In this document: positions 20,663-30,053 of the stretch, one piece after another | Position numbering within the stretch: the stretch's first letter is position 1 | Layout of the letters: each line of letters opens with the position of its first letter | NCBI RefSeq assembly: GCF_013386765.1 | Contig: NZ_JACARE010000018.1 | Span: 126,364-190,363, forward strand | Length of the DNA stretch: 64,000 nt | Origin: Pseudomonas yamanorum | GTDB lineage: Bacteria > Pseudomonadota > Gammaproteobacteria > Pseudomonadales > Pseudomonadaceae | Direction of reading: 5' to 3' | Notes under the pieces: model-generated | Database searches by the model: none | The model's input: only the letters and a program-made list of their open reading frames with translations | What the model was told of the DNA's origin: nothing | Position numbers and translations under genes: made by a program

Positions 20663-23600
20663 GCTGGCCTACTTTGCCGCGTCCTTGCAGGGTGGTTTCG
20701 TACATGCCCTCGGCGTAGGCCGGTGGCGTATTGAAGGTGCCTGCGTTGGTGGCGCGTACGCGGTACACGAAGGTGCCTACATCCCGCAGCGCGGTGCCGT
20801 ACAACACCACTCGGTCATCACGCACATCAACATAGTCCGGCTGCCAGTTGCTCAGGTCGGTCTCGCCGATCGGCGCTTGCCAGGCGTCGGCTTCCTCGGT
20901 GTCTTCGCTGGTTTCAACGTACTCCGAATCGTCACCTTCGCTTTCCTCGCTGCTGGCCGCTTCCGGCTCCGGCGGCAAGTTATACACAGGCTCGACGCCA
21001 CCCGGCAGCAAGTCGACCACGGCCACTTGCTGCACCTGATCACGGTCGGTGGCCCGCAGGCGCAGGCGCACCAGGAATTCATCACCTACGGCGACCTTGC
21101 TGACTGGATTGCCTTTGAGGTCGAGGTATTCGTGGATGATTTCCAGGCCGTTGTTGATCGGCTTGAGGTTGGCGCCCTTGTCATAACCCGCTTCGCTCAG
21201 CATGTAGAACGCCGCCGGGCCGTCGGATTTTTCCATCTGCAGTTTTTGCGTGCCGGCAGGCACCGCTGCACGTGGCGGCTGGCCGGCCATCTGCAACAAC
21301 TGTTGCTGCTTGTCGCCGAGCCACGCGGTGGCTTTGAGGGTCATATCGCTTTGGGCGCGTTGGCCATAATTGTCCAGGGCCCGCAGCAACAGTGCCGCCG
21401 ACAGCGAGTTGTAGCGCTGCTCGTTGAGGCGCTTGCCAAGTTTATCCAGCAGGCTGGCCGGCACGTCGTCGAGCAACTCGGGGAAGTGACGGGCCAGCAA
21501 ATGCAGGTGCTCGGCGTCGTGCACCAGCGGGTCGTAATACAGGCCGTCGCTGTCCCACTTATCCGAGAGCGAGAGCCATGGCACCTTGCGGAACAGCGCA
21601 TCGGCCTGACGATCCTGCTTGAGCAACTTGTAGCTGGCGGCCAGGTACGCGGCGCCAATGTCGTTCTGCCAGGTGTCCTTGAAGTAGCTTTCGTAGCGCT
21701 CGCGGATATCGCTTAAGGCGCCGCTCACCAGAATCCCCTGACGGCTCAACAGGTAACTGGCGTAGGCGCGGTTGCGCAATTCCGACAGGCCTTCGCTTGG
21801 GCCATTGGCCAGGTCGGTGAGGTACGCGTTGGAACGTTGCAGCAAGTCTTCCGGCACCGGCAACCCGCGCTCCCGGGCTTCGATCAGGAAGTCGGTGGCG
21901 TACAGGCTGGCGTACGGCGCCACGTCCGGGTTGGCCGCCCACAAACCGAAGCCACCGGCCTGGTTCTGCCGCTGACGCAGCATGCGCACCGCGCCGCTGA
22001 AGGCCTGCTCGGCCTCGGGTGCATTACCGCCCCAGATCAACGCCGGCATGGCCTTGGACACCAATTGCTCGGTGCAGGCGTAGCCGTAGTCATCCAGGTA
22101 ATGCTTGAGGCCGTTGGCCCAGACCAGCGGGGACGCGGCGACGCCCAATTGCACGTCGCGCAACTGGCCGAACAGCTCGCGGGTCGGTTTCAGCTCTTTG
22201 CTGGCGCTGTCGAAACGGCCCAGGCTCAGGGCCACCCGATGCTCGCTCAATGGCCGGATCGACGTGGTTTCCGCCACCTGGATCCGCTTGCCATCCGGCA
22301 GCACCGCGACGAAGCGCAAGTGTGCCGAGCCGAGGGTTTCACCGACCTTGATCTTGAACTCGGCGACGCCTTCCTTGCGCGGTTGCAGCGCCAGGGTGCT
22401 GGCCTTGTCGCCTTGTACCTGCAGGCCATCGCTGGTCTGCACTTCAAACTTCACGTCGGCTGCGGCTTCCAGGTTGCTGAACACCCCGGCGCTGACACTG
22501 AACACATCCCCCGGTGCGACAAAAGCCGGCACGTTCGGGGTGATCACCAGCGGCCCGCGCACTTCAGTGTTGGCCTCGCTGACGCCCACGCTGTCGCTGT
22601 CCACCGCCACCGCAAACAGGTGCAGCTTGCCGTTGAAGCTGTCCGGCACCTGGTAATGCAGTACGGTTTCACCGGCCGGCAAGTCCACCAGGCCAGACCA
22701 CCAGGCCACAGGCGGCTGATGTTTACGCTTGAACGGGTTGAGATGGTTGGCCAGGGCGCCTTCGGTATCGCCACCGGGCGCTGCCCCACTGAGCAGGCGG
22801 CTGAATTCCGGCAGGATCAGGTCAAGGATCTGACTGGTACCGACCTCCAGCGCACGTTTCTGGAAGAAGAAGCCCAGCGGGTCCGGTGTCTGGTAACGCG
22901 CCACCTGCAGGATGCCTTCGTCCACCGCATAGACCACTGCGCGGCCCGGGCGGTCGGCGTTGACCTTGATGTCCAGGGTCTGCCCCGGTTCGATCTTCGC
23001 CGGGCCTTCGACTTTCAGCGCCATACGCCGCGCATCCAGGTTGATGCTGAACGGCACCACGCCGTAGGACAACGGGCTCATGTAGACCTCGGACGAGCCG
23101 ATGTCCCGCACGAACTGCACGTTGACGTAGGCATTGCCCTCAAGCCCTGCGGGAACGCGGATGTGTTGCACGCTGTTGGTGCTGTCGGCCTTGAACCACT
23201 GCTGGGTGTAGACCTTGTCCCGTTCGATGGTGATCAACCCGGCGCCGGTGTACGGCGCGCGAATGCTGATGGCGATCTCATCACCGGTGGCGTAGCTGCG
23301 TTTATCCAGGCGCAGTTGCAGCTCGGCGTTACGTTCCAGGGAGCGTGAGGTGTTGCCCCGGCCGGCGACGCTGTAGTCGATCTGGTTCAGCAGGTTGCCG
23401 TTGGCGTCTTTCAGTTGCAGGGTGAAATCACCCGGGGTGCCGGTGTTCAGGGTTTGCTTGGCGCCGTCCTTGGTCATCACCAGCGGCGACGCCGGCTGGC
23501 TGATGTTCTTGATGCGCGACTCGTATTTGTAGGTGCCGTTGGACTGCTTCACCAGCACCGAAACGTAGCGGTGCTCGACCACTTCGCTGGTCAGGCCGTC

Positions 23601-26486
23601 GACTGCGACGGGCGTGAGGTCTGGCGCCACGGCCAGCCATTGCACTTCACGCGGGGCGTCCTTGGCGACGAAAGACAGCGAATCCTTGCTCTTCACACCC
23701 ACCAGGTACGGCGCCGCCGAGACCAGCAACGCGCTTTGTGCGGCGACGTTGCGACCGCCTTCGGCTTCGTACACCTGGGTCATCACTTGCAGGCGATAGG
23801 TGCTGTTGGCGAAGCGTTGCAGGTTCAGGTCCAGCACGGCCTGGCCATTGTCGTCGACGGTGGTTTCGGCCAGGTCTTCGGAACTGGCTTCTTCCAGCGA
23901 GTCATTCAGGCGGAAGCGGTAGTCCGGGTAGCGATCAAAGGCCGCGAGCGTCGGGCTCAGGGACATTTTTGCGGTGACGCGACGGCCCGCCGCCGGAGCG
24001 CCGAACAAGTGCATCGCAGTGACCTTGGCCACCACCTGGTCCGGCGGGATCCAGCCCGGCACTGGCGTGTCGTGCAGGCTCAGGCTGACCTTCATGCGGT
24101 CCGGTTCAAAGTCGCGGACCTTGAAGCTGACGCTGCCCAGGTCAGTGCGCCGCTGCTTCTCGCCGATCAGTTGCAGGGTCGCGGTGTAATCGCCGGAAGG
24201 CGCCACTTCGCTGCTTGGGAAATCAAAAGTTTCAAAGCCGCTGGCGGAGAGCTTCAGTGGCTGGCGAATCACTTCCAGGCCACGTGGGTCGGTGATTTGC
24301 AGCTCCACCGGCAGGCCTTGCAGCGCGCCTTTCCAGTCGCCGCTGCGCACGATCATGCCCAGGTGCGCGGTCTCGCCGGGTCGGTACAGGCCGCGGTCGG
24401 TAAACAGATAAGCGCTGAGGCGATTGATCGCACCGTCTTCTTCCAGGCCGCCTACATCAAAGCGCGACAAATCCAGCTGTTGGGACTGACGGGCAATCGG
24501 CAGGAAGGATTGGTCATTGCCACGACTGACGACATACATCAGCGGGGTTTTCTCGCGGCGCAGTTCATCCAGCTTGGCAAAGTGCGCATGGCCTTCGGCG
24601 TCGGTGCGGCCGCTGGCGACCGGCAAACCGTTGCGGCCGATGATATCGACCTGGGCGTCGGACACCGGCGAGCCGTTGCCGATGGACTGCACATAAACGT
24701 CGTGGCTGCCATCGCTGGAGCGCTTGGCGATGATGCCCAGGTCGGTGACCACGATGAAACGCAGGTCGCTGGTGGTGTTGCGTTCGTACTCGAAGGTGCG
24801 ATCAGCCGGGTCGTCCTGCGGGCTGAGCTTGAGCACGAAAATGCCCCGGCGGCCGCCGTTGGCTGTCAGGTAGTTGCTCAGATCGACGTTGTCGTAGACG
24901 GTTTTGGACGGGTCGCTAGCCGACAGCGGAATGTCCAGGCTCTGACGCTCCACCATCCGGTCGAAGTAGTCATTGGCAAAATTCGGTCGGGCAAAGCTGC
25001 CGCTGCTCTGGTCCACCAGATGTTGCAACTGGTTGGGCAACAGGCGGGCGATTTCCACATGGGCGCCGGGCACGCCACGGGCCATGAAGCCCAGGCGTTT
25101 TTCGCCGGTGAGGCTGAGCAGGGCGCCGTCGGACAGGAACTGCAGCGTGCGCGGATAAGCCGGCATGCTCACGAGGGAAGCTGTAGGGTTTTTCGCCAGG
25201 TAGCCGCCGATGGCTTCCAGGTTGGCCGGTACCCGCACATACAGGGCGCGGCCAGGCGGGGCCTTGAATTTGAAGGCGTGCAGGGTATTCAGCGGTTCGA
25301 CGCTCGGCACGTGGGTCAGTTTGACCTTGGTGCTGCTGGCCAGCAGCTTGTCGTCGATGTCTTGCAGGTTCCAGGGGCGGGTGTCGTCCTCGGCTTTTTC
25401 CGGCAGCATCCAGGCCTGGACCTTGTTGGCGATGGTCTCGTCGGCCACGGCGCTGGAACTGCTGAACATCAATACCGGCTCGGGCTCGGCGCGCTCGTTG
25501 TCGACAAAGCTGACTTCGGCACCGGTAAAGGTCAGGCGATAGCGGCCGGGCACGGTGACTTCGGCCACCAATGGCGCAGGGCTGGCATTGCCGCCGTCGC
25601 GGGCCTTGAGGCCTTCATCGAGTTTGGCACTGACCGGGGTGCTTTCCAGCGGCGTGGCCAGGGCGGCGGAGCGCACGAAGGCGTTGAGCTTGTGCTCGTC
25701 GAAGGTGATTTCCGGGCGATTGGGCAGTTGCGCGTCGCGGTAGGTCAGGCCTTTGCCGAGGGTTACGGAGGCACGTTTGCGTACGCTGTCTTCGTCTACC
25801 GGGTGGGAAAAGTGGAAGGTCGCGACCAGCTGTTTCTGCGTCGGGTTGCTCGGGTCCTGGTACAGCTCGTTTTGCGCCAAGGTGGCGCGGAACGGCTGGG
25901 TGGAGAATTGGCTGGTGTATTGGCTTAGCAGTACGCCATCGGCCAACAGGTTCTTCTTGGCCAGGTCGATGGTGTAGTGGGCGTCGATGGGCCAGTCTTT
26001 TTCCGGGGTGAACACCAGGCTGCGGTCATCCGACCAGCGCCAGGCGCCGGCGATGGCGGGCTTGAGGGTGATGCCTTCGGTGACCGGCTTGCCGATGGCC
26101 GCCAGCGGTGCCACGGATTCGGCGAAGCGAACCTGCAAGTTATCCACAACCGGCTGCGGCTGGGTGTAATCCGTCAGGTTGGGCTTGTGCAGCGAATAGC
26201 CCACGGTGTGGGGCTGCGGCAGGTGGGAATACCAGTGCCAGCCATACACGCCAGCGGCCACCAGCAACACCAGGGCCAGGACTCCACCGGCCGCCTGGCG
26301 CGGATAAGCCCGGGCCTTGTGGCCGAGATTGACCAGGCCGTTGCCTGTGGCTTGCAGCCAGCGCGGCGGTTGCCACTGGCCAAACAGGCTACGGGCCAGC
26401 CATCGCACGGCGCTGAACAGAACACTCACCACTGAGATCAAGGCCCCGAAAAAACGGCGGCTGGTCGCTTTTAACGAATCAAACAT
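20643..26486 (-). CDS. Bacterial alpha-2-macroglobulin (YfhM-like), membrane-anchored, with thioester
   Basis: A 1947-residue periplasmic protease-trap protein; E. coli YfhM has about 1650. The thioester motif CTEQ starts at Cys1471, within GYACTEQLVSK, and is followed by the helical complement-like TED domain. Several MG domains precede it. Instead of a lipobox there is an N-terminal hydrophobic region (about 8-30) and a clear membrane helix (about 70-92, LALVLLVAAGVYGW), so it is probably anchored by a helix. The distance from the thioester to the C terminus matches E. coli, so the extra length is N-terminal. The ATG at 26484-26486 has an AGGG site upstream; longer in-frame starts exist. 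It is coupled to pbpC and probably guards against proteases after wall damage. Confidence 0.88.
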   Translation of the reverse strand: MFDSLKATSRRFFGALISVVSVLFSAVRWLARSLFGQWQPPRWLQATGNGLVNLGHKARAYPRQAAGGVLALVLLVAAGVYGWHWYSHLPQPHTVGYSLHKPNLTDYTQPQPVVDNLQVRFAESVAPLAAIGKPVTEGITLKPAIAGAWRWSDDRSLVFTPEKDWPIDAHYTIDLAKKNLLADGVLLSQYTSQFSTQPFRATLAQNELYQDPSNPTQKQLVATFHFSHPVDEDSVRKRASVTLGKGLTYRDAQLPNRPEITFDEHKLNAFVRSAALATPLESTPVSAKLDEGLKARDGGNASPAPLVAEVTVPGRYRLTFTGAEVSFVDNERAEPEPVLMFSSSSAVADETIANKVQAWMLPEKAEDDTRPWNLQDIDDKLLASSTKVKLTHVPSVEPLNTLHAFKFKAPPGRALYVRVPANLEAIGGYLAKNPTASLVSMPAYPRTLQFLSDGALLSLTGEKRLGFMARGVPGAHVEIARLLPNQLQHLVDQSSGSFARPNFANDYFDRMVERQSLDIPLSASDPSKTVYDNVDLSNYLTANGGRRGIFVLKLSPQDDPADRTFEYERNTTSDLRFIVVTDLGIIAKRSSDGSHDVYVQSIGNGSPVSDAQVDIIGRNGLPVASGRTDAEGHAHFAKLDELRREKTPLMYVVSRGNDQSFLPIARQSQQLDLSRFDVGGLEEDGAINRLSAYLFTDRGLYRPGETAHLGMIVRSGDWKGALQGLPVELQITDPRGLEVIRQPLKLSASGFETFDFPSSEVAPSGDYTATLQLIGEKQRRTDLGSVSFKVRDFEPDRMKVSLSLHDTPVPGWIPPDQVVAKVTAMHLFGAPAAGRRVTAKMSLSPTLAAFDRYPDYRFRLNDSLEEASSEDLAETTVDDNGQAVLDLNLQRFANSTYRLQVMTQVYEAEGGRNVAAQSALLVSAAPYLVGVKSKDSLSFVAKDAPREVQWLAVAPDLTPVAVDGLTSEVVEHRYVSVLVKQSNGTYKYESRIKNISQPASPLVMTKDGAKQTLNTGTPGDFTLQLKDANGNLLNQIDYSVAGRGNTSRSLERNAELQLRLDKRSYATGDEIAISIRAPYTGAGLITIERDKVYTQQWFKADSTNSVQHIRVPAGLEGNAYVNVQFVRDIGSSEVYMSPLSYGVVPFSINLDARRMALKVEGPAKIEPGQTLDIKVNADRPGRAVVYAVDEGILQVARYQTPDPLGFFFQKRALEVGTSQILDLILPEFSRLLSGAAPGGDTEGALANHLNPFKRKHQPPVAWWSGLVDLPAGETVLHYQVPDSFNGKLHLFAVAVDSDSVGVSEANTEVRGPLVITPNVPAFVAPGDVFSVSAGVFSNLEAAADVKFEVQTSDGLQVQGDKASTLALQPRKEGVAEFKIKVGETLGSAHLRFVAVLPDGKRIQVAETTSIRPLSEHRVALSLGRFDSASKELKPTRELFGQLRDVQLGVAASPLVWANGLKHYLDDYGYACTEQLVSKAMPALIWGGNAPEAEQAFSGAVRMLRQRQNQAGGFGLWAANPDVAPYASLYATDFLIEARERGLPVPEDLLQRSNAYLTDLANGPSEGLSELRNRAYASYLLSRQGILVSGALSDIRERYESYFKDTWQNDIGAAYLAASYKLLKQDRQADALFRKVPWLSLSDKWDSDGLYYDPLVHDAEHLHLLARHFPELLDDVPASLLDKLGKRLNEQRYNSLSAALLLRALDNYGQRAQSDMTLKATAWLGDKQQQLLQMAGQPPRAAVPAGTQKLQMEKSDGPAAFYMLSEAGYDKGANLKPINNGLEIIHEYLDLKGNPVSKVAVGDEFLVRLRLRATDRDQVQQVAVVDLLPGGVEPVYNLPPEPEAASSEESEGDDSEYVETSEDTEEADAWQAPIGETDLSNWQPDYVDVRDDRVVLYGTALRDVGTFVYRVRATNAGTFNTPPAYAEGMYETTLQGRGKVGQLEITKP

Positions 26487-26565
26487 GGTGAGCATCCCTG
26501 GCAATGTGTCGCGTATCTTACACGTCTCTTTGATACAAAAGATGACGGCAAATGCGCCGCAAAGC

Positions 26566-27195
26566 TCAGGCTTGCTGTACGAAGGTGAGGCGTATCGCAA
26601 AACCGATTAAAAGGCTGCCAAACAGCCATTGCTGAAGGCGCTGGGCGGACGGGCTCCGCTCCAGCCAGCGGCCGATTCTGGCACCGGCCAATCCATAGCA
26701 ACTGTCGAAAGCCAGGCCGACCGCCACCAGAATCGCGCCCAACAGGGCGAACTGTGCCGTCACCGATGCGCCGTGTGGATCGATGAATTGCGGCAGCAGT
26801 ACGGAGCAGAACAGCAGCGCCTTGGGGTTGAGCAGATTGGTCAGCAGGCCGCGCTGGAAGGCTCCGCGCCAGGCGTGGGCCGGTGCGGTACCGTCCTCGG
26901 CGTTCAGGTTGGGCAGCAGGTTGGCGCGCAGGCACTGGATGCCGATCCACAGCAGGTACGCTGCCCCGCCCAGGCGCACCACATCGAAGGTCCAGGGCGC
27001 GACCTTGAACAGGGTCGCCAGGCCCATCCCTGCCAGCGCGACGTGGCAGGCCCTGGCCAGCCCCAAACCGGCTGCGGTTGCCAGCGCCATTGCCTTGCCC
27101 TGGCGGGCGCCGGTTTGCAGCAGCAGGATCATGTCCGGGCCGGGCAACAGGTACACCACCGCCAGCGCGAGTAAAAACAACCAGAGTTCTGCCAT
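26566..27195 (-). CDS. LysE/RhtB family amino-acid exporter
   Basis: A 209-residue inner-membrane protein of six predicted helices. The N terminus WLFLLALAVVYLLPGPDMILLLQTGARQGK carries the family PGPxM motif, and NLLNPKALLFCSVLLPQFID is the second family block. These transporters export amino acids or derivatives; the substrate cannot be told from sequence. The ATG at 27195 has AGGGGCAGG upstream, and a longer start adds an unconserved tail. It is transcribed divergently from an Lrp-type regulator 136 bp away, a common regulator-exporter pairing. Confidence 0.88.
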   Translation of the reverse strand: MAELWLFLLALAVVYLLPGPDMILLLQTGARQGKAMALATAAGLGLARACHVALAGMGLATLFKVAPWTFDVVRLGGAAYLLWIGIQCLRANLLPNLNAEDGTAPAHAWRGAFQRGLLTNLLNPKALLFCSVLLPQFIDPHGASVTAQFALLGAILVAVGLAFDSCYGLAGARIGRWLERSPSAQRLQQWLFGSLLIGFAIRLTFVQQA

Positions 27196-27331
27196 GTGCC
27201 TGCCCCTTGCGGTAGGTGATTCGTAGGGCAATTTTAGGGGCGAAGGCCGGGGCAGGTGCTTGCGTAGTCAGCTGGAAAAGCGTCTAGTCTTGGCACAATC
27301 TGCCACTTCTGCCGGGCGAAACACTTCACTT

Positions 27332-27814
27332 ATGCCAAATCTGAAACTGGATGCGTTTGACCGCAAGATTCTTGAAGCCCTGCAACGGGATGGCCGCCTG
27401 AGCAATGTGCAACTGGCGGATGAGATCGGCCTGTCGGCCTCACCTTGTTTGCGCCGGGTGCGACTGTTGGAAGAGGCGGGCGTGATCCGTGGTTACCAGG
27501 CGAGTCTTGACCGGGATGAAGTCGGGTTGGGGCTGACTGTGTTTGTCGGGGTAAAAGTGGAGCGGCATAACGACGAACAGGCGGAGGCGTTTCGGTTGGC
27601 GGTGACGGCATTGCCTCAGGTGATTTCGGCGTTTCTGGTGTCGGGGGAATCGGACTTTCTGCTGCAGGTGGTGGTGCCGGATTTACGCGGGTATGAGCGG
27701 TTCCTGACCGGGAGTTTGTTGAAGTTGCCGGGGGTGAGTGATATCCGCAGCAACTTTGCGATTCAAACGGTGAAGACGCCGGGAGCGTTGCCGTTGGGGC
27801 ATCTTCCCGGCTGA
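27332..27814 (+). CDS. Lrp/AsnC family transcriptional regulator
   Basis: A 160-residue regulator. The N-terminal helix-turn-helix LDAFDRKILEALQRDGRLSNVQLADEIGLSASPCLRRVRLLEEAGVI is typical of Lrp/AsnC. The C-terminal RAM domain (about 65-145) binds amino-acid effectors and forms octamers. The ATG at 27332 fits the family start; an upstream GTG/ATG extension is unconserved. It probably controls the divergent LysE-type exporter in response to an amino acid, an inference from the arrangement. Confidence 0.9.
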   Translation: MPNLKLDAFDRKILEALQRDGRLSNVQLADEIGLSASPCLRRVRLLEEAGVIRGYQASLDRDEVGLGLTVFVGVKVERHNDEQAEAFRLAVTALPQVISAFLVSGESDFLLQVVVPDLRGYERFLTGSLLKLPGVSDIRSNFAIQTVKTPGALPLGHLPG

Positions 27815-27843
27815 CGATTTCTTATTGTGATGAGGACGCTTGT

Positions 27844-27937
27844 TGTGGCGAGGGAGCTTGCTCCCGCTGGGCTGCGTAGCGGCCCCAAAATCTTGGGAGC
27901 GCTGCGCACTCCAGCGGGAGCAAGCTCCCTCGCCACA
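27844..27937. repeat. REPIN, GAGGGAGCTTGCTCCC type
   Basis: TGTGGCGAGGGAGCTTGCTCCCGC and its inverse GCGGGAGCAAGCTCCCTCGCCACA flank a central piece containing GCTGCGTAGCGGC. Each arm is itself a palindrome around AAGCTT-like GAGCTTGCTC. This belongs to a different REP group from the one at 13641. It starts 30 bp after the Lrp-type gene. Confidence 0.85.
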
Positions 27938-27956
27938 GGGGTTGTGTGTACTCGGG

Positions 27957-28157
27957 CTATTGGGGGTGCAGACAATCGAGCGATCTATCCACCATCACCT
28001 TGGCCATTTCCACCAGGTGCATGACCGCGGGCGAAGTTTCGCTCAACTCCTGAGCGCAGTGAAGCAGGTCCGATGCATAGGCCAAGGCGTCTTCGAAGCT
28101 GAGTTCTGGATGCGTTGTGAAGAAAGGGAATAGGTGGCAGGGCGTTACTTTGGTCAT
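27957..28157 (-). CDS. Small DUF3077-like protein
   Basis: A 66-residue soluble protein containing LFPFFTTHPELSFEDALAYA and a C-terminal helix VMHLVEMAKVMVDRSLDCL. This pattern (F..HP.....ALA.AS.LL, then LVEMAK.MVD) resembles the small DUF3077 proteins widespread in Pseudomonas, of unknown function. The ATG at 28157 has GGAG 8 nt upstream. It lies between two REPINs with no co-directional partner. Composition is typical of the region. The family assignment is from memory of the pattern and is moderate. Confidence 0.6.
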   Translation of the reverse strand: MTKVTPCHLFPFFTTHPELSFEDALAYASDLLHCAQELSETSPAVMHLVEMAKVMVDRSLDCLHPQ

Positions 28158-28367
28158 GGAATAACTCCAATTGTGCGCCCAATGTTGAACGTTCGAGCTG
28201 CTAAACCCGGTCACTGAATTGACAGTGACGGACGCAGACTAGACGCCGAAAAGACGGGGCACAAGAGGCTGGGATTCTCTCGAAAATGTCCTGCGAAGGA
28301 AAGGGAAGGGACGCTCAAGCGGAGCATTTTCAGACTTTGTCGCAACCTTGAAAACACCGCAAAAAAG
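28158..28367. other. Non-coding spacer upstream of the DUF3077-like gene
   Basis: With the following REPIN this makes a 332-bp gene-free gap. It includes a perfect 7-bp inverted repeat, GTCACTG (28210-28216) and CAGTGAC (28223-28229), which may be a regulator site about 55 bp upstream of the small gene. I see no other recognisable element. Confidence 0.4.
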
Positions 28368-28457
28368 TGTGGGAGCTGGCTTGCCGGCGATGACTGACTA
28401 ACCTTCAACAGTAATGTTGACTGTTAAACCGCTATCGCAGGCAAGCCAGCTCCCACA
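28368..28457. repeat. REPIN, GCTGGCTTGCC type
   Basis: Arms TGTGGGAGCTGGCTTGCC and GGCAAGCCAGCTCCCACA flank about 54 bp, with GGCGATG and CGCTATCGCA inside as in the copy at 13641. It lies just after the 3' end of the phospholipid operon. Confidence 0.87.
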
Positions 28458-28489
28458 TTGGAATTTAGTCGTGTTGGAGGTGGGTGTTT

Positions 28490-29422
28490 TCAGGTCCACC
28501 AATAGCGCACGAGATGGAAGAAGATCGGCGCCGCAAAACACACGGAGTCCAGCCGGTCCAGCATCCCGCCGTGCCCTTCGATCATGTGCCCCCAATCCTT
28601 CACCCCCCGGTCGCGCTTGATCGCGGACATCACGATCCCGCCGGCAAACCCCAGCAGGTTGATCAATAGCGCAATCAGGAACGACTGCCAGGGATTGAAC
28701 GGTGTGGTCCACCACAGCGCGGCACCGATCAGCGATGACAACAGAATCCCGCCGACAAACCCTTCCACGGTCTTCGACGGCGACAGGTTGGGGGCGATCT
28801 TGTGTTTGCCGAACAGCTTGCCGCACACGTACTGCAGCACGTCCGACAGCTGCACCACGATCACCAGGTAGGCGATCAGCAGCAGGTTGCGGCCTTCATA
28901 GCCGACGATGTCCAGGGTCAGCAGCGCCGGGACGAAGGACACGCAGAACACCGCGATCATCAGCCCCCATTGCACTTTCGACGCCCGTTCCAGGAAGTGC
29001 GTGCTGTCACCGCCCAATGAAGCAAGGATCGGCAGCAGCAGGAACACGTACACCGGGATAAAGATCGAGAACAACCCGTACCAGTCGAAGTAGATCAGCA
29101 GGTATTGCAGCGGCAGGGCCAGGTAGAACGCTGCTACCAGCGCGGGGTAATCGCTGCGCCGGGTCGGCGTGAGGGTGAGGAATTCCCGCAGCGCATAGAA
29201 CGACACGGCGTAGAACAGCAGGATCACCGCGCCGGTGCCGAGCCAGAAGGCGATGCCGATCACCACCACCATCACCCACCAGGCGTTGATGCGGGCGTTA
29301 AGGTTGTCGATCACCGCGTTCGGCGAGCCACGGGTGCGCAGTTTGAGGATCAGGCCGATCAGTGAGGCGAGCACCAGGATTGCGCCGATCCCGCCGAACA
29401 ACATCAGGGTTTGGCTATCCAT
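28490..29422 (-). CDS. ynbB: YnbB-like phosphatidate cytidylyltransferase (CdsA family)
   Basis: A 310-residue membrane protein of the CDP-diglyceride synthase family. The C-terminal signature is present as SAIKRDRGVKDWGHMIEGHGGMLDRLDS, with the catalytic KRD and GHGG..DR.DS elements. About eight helices are visible. The reaction makes CDP-diacylglycerol from CTP and phosphatidate. It is the last gene of a six-gene leftward operon and starts 2 nt after the acyltransferase stop. By content it matches E. coli ynbB, not the housekeeping cdsA, which normally sits with lipid A genes. Confidence 0.85.
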   Translation of the reverse strand: MDSQTLMLFGGIGAILVLASLIGLILKLRTRGSPNAVIDNLNARINAWWVMVVVIGIAFWLGTGAVILLFYAVSFYALREFLTLTPTRRSDYPALVAAFYLALPLQYLLIYFDWYGLFSIFIPVYVFLLLPILASLGGDSTHFLERASKVQWGLMIAVFCVSFVPALLTLDIVGYEGRNLLLIAYLVIVVQLSDVLQYVCGKLFGKHKIAPNLSPSKTVEGFVGGILLSSLIGAALWWTTPFNPWQSFLIALLINLLGFAGGIVMSAIKRDRGVKDWGHMIEGHGGMLDRLDSVCFAAPIFFHLVRYWWT

Positions 29423-29423
29423 G

Positions 29424-30044
29424 TCAGGAATGCTCCGGGGCGAGGGCAAGCAAGGCGTCGCGGGTGCGGGCGAGGAACAGCGCCTTGTCTTCGCCGTCCT
29501 CCAGTTGCAGCGGTGCGCCGAAGCTGGTGGTGCACAGTAATGGCAGCGGCAGTACGCGGCCCTTAGGCATGACCCGGTTGAGGTTGGCGATCCACACCGG
29601 GATCAATTCGGCTTGTGGATAACTCTTTGCCAGGTGATACAGGCCGCTTTTGAAGGGCAATAGGCCGTCTTCCAGATTGCGCGTGCCCTCAGGGAAGATG
29701 ATCAGCGAGTCGCCGTTTTCCAGAGCCTGGAGCATCGGTGCCAGTGGGTTATCCACAGGGTCCTTGCGCTCACGATCAATCAGCACGCCGTTGAACACCC
29801 GGTTGATGATGTAGCGGCGCAGGGCGCTTTTGTTCCAGTAATCGCTGCCGGCCACCGGACGGGTGAATTTACGCAGGTTCTGTGGCAACGATGCCCACAA
29901 CAGTACGAAGTCGCCGTGGCTGCTGTGGTTGGCGTAATAGATGCGTTGCACCGGCACGGGCGCACAGCCAAGCCACAGGCTGCGGGCGCCGGTGACGGTG
30001 CGGGCCATGGAGGTAATCAGGGTGGCGACCACGGGTTCGAACAT
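29424..30044 (-). CDS. PlsC-type 1-acyl-glycerol-3-phosphate acyltransferase-like protein
   Basis: A 206-residue acyltransferase with the HX4D motif in NHSSHGDFVLLW and the substrate motif FPEGTRN in the second half. Such enzymes add an acyl chain to lysophosphatidate or related lysolipids. There is no long membrane domain, only a hydrophobic start. It has AAGGA 8 nt upstream and a 9-nt gap from the preceding gene. It is not part of E. coli ynbABCD, so its presence here suggests that the operon's product includes an acylated glycerolipid. Confidence 0.83.
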   Translation of the reverse strand: MFEPVVATLITSMARTVTGARSLWLGCAPVPVQRIYYANHSSHGDFVLLWASLPQNLRKFTRPVAGSDYWNKSALRRYIINRVFNGVLIDRERKDPVDNPLAPMLQALENGDSLIIFPEGTRNLEDGLLPFKSGLYHLAKSYPQAELIPVWIANLNRVMPKGRVLPLPLLCTTSFGAPLQLEDGEDKALFLARTRDALLALAPEHS

Positions 30045-30053
30045 GAGGATTCC

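Noticed and set aside
23415..25928. An 837-residue open frame antisense to the macroglobulin
   Set aside because: No recognisable domain; explained by codon bias of the real gene on the other strand.
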